Positions 5,013 to 5,318 of a stretch of DNA of 5,318 nt are shown here, piece by piece (position 1 is the first letter of the stretch; each line of letters opens with the position of its first letter). Source of the stretch: Xanthobacteraceae bacterium (GTDB lineage: Bacteria > Pseudomonadota > Alphaproteobacteria > Rhizobiales > Xanthobacteraceae); contig JAUSIF010000226.1 in assembly GCA_030648135.1 (NCBI GenBank), forward strand, positions 1 through 5,318, written 5' to 3'. The notes under the pieces are model-generated. The model was not told where the DNA came from. It worked only from the letters and a program-made list of their open reading frames with translations, and did not search any database. The translations under genes and the position numbers were made by a program.

Positions 5013-5318
5013 TTACGCCGCGAATAGATCGAGCTGGTCGCGCGTGCGTGCAGGCGGCCGGAAATGCGCGGTGGTGAGCTTGAAGTGGCGCCGGTTGAGG
5101 CCCAGCCGCCGGCAGGCGAGCTCGAAGCGCCGGCCGATCGACCAGGCATAGGGCCCGGTGCCGGTCTGCCTTTTGCCGAAGGAGGGGTCGTAGTCCTTGC
5201 CGCCGTGCAGATCGCGCACCAACGAAATGACGTGACGATATTTGTCCGGGAAATGCTCCTGCAGCCATTCGCGAAATAGGTCCTTGATCTCGAGCGGCAT
5301 GCGCAGCATCACATAGCC
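5013..5318 (-). CDS. PA0069-family radical SAM protein, C-terminal fragment (cut by right edge)
   Basis: The visible 101 C-terminal residues run in frame from the window edge (GYVMLRMPLEIK) to a TAA stop at 5015-5013. The segments PLEIKDLFREWLQEHFPD, then HVISLVRDLHGGKDYDPSFG, GTGPYAWSIGRRFELACRRLGLN, and an ending FRPP...QLDLF match my memory of the tail of the PA0069-type radical SAM proteins, distant relatives of spore photoproduct lyase. The CxxxCxxC iron-sulfur motif and the barrel are outside the window, so catalytic integrity cannot be judged. Its biological reaction is not established to my knowledge. The GTG at 5312 should not be taken as a start, because the family-conserved sequence continues upstream of it. 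Confidence 0.83.
   Translation of the reverse strand, partial: GYVMLRMPLEIKDLFREWLQEHFPDKYRHVISLVRDLHGGKDYDPSFGKRQTGTGPYAWSIGRRFELACRRLGLNRRHFKLTTAHFRPPARTRDQLDLFAA

Noticed and set aside
4841..5077. Plus-strand 78-residue open frame in the ccrM upstream gap
   Set aside because: Its middle is simply translation of the palindromic repeat, and its end runs antisense into the radical SAM gene.

Overview
This window is GC-rich and reads as a chromosomal core region of an alphaproteobacterium, most likely in the order Hyphomicrobiales (Rhizobiales). The evidence is a CcrM-type GANTC methyltransferase, an Omp25/31-like outer-membrane protein, an alphaproteobacterial-type SMC N-terminus and a DciA-like DUF721 protein. 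Genus cannot be read from the sequence. There are seven protein-coding genes, two cut by the window ends. I see no tRNA, rRNA, CRISPR array, insertion sequence or defence system.

Layout, left to right. The 5' end of smc (minus strand, cut by the left edge) is preceded by a DsbA-like exported thiol oxidoreductase with a well-supported GTG start, then by a DUF721/DciA-like gene. These three minus-strand genes probably form one transcriptional direction: DUF721, then dsbA-like, then smc. mutY runs the other way, with a very tight divergent start next to DUF721. mutY converges on an outer-membrane beta-barrel gene (minus strand), and the two coding ends overlap by 13 bases. ccrM lies 17 bases upstream of the barrel gene on the same strand. 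A roughly 200-base intergenic region follows, and the right end holds the C-terminus of a PA0069-family radical SAM protein (minus strand, cut by the right edge).

Functionally this is a genome-maintenance neighbourhood: chromosome condensation (SMC), probable helicase loading (DciA), removal of A opposite 8-oxoguanine (MutY) and cell-cycle DNA methylation (CcrM). An envelope thiol oxidoreductase and an outer-membrane protein are interleaved.

The most interesting non-coding signals lie around ccrM. Its upstream region holds a near-match to the CtrA box, a tandem 11-base direct repeat and a REP-like imperfect palindrome. Its first codons contain a cluster of strong inverted repeats that make the true start uncertain. 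The window has 11 GANTC sites, none within 700 bases upstream of ccrM's fourth-quarter N-terminal end, while three sit at the dsbA-like and smc upstream regions. No clearly undescribed biological system is visible; the open questions concern regulation and gene starts.
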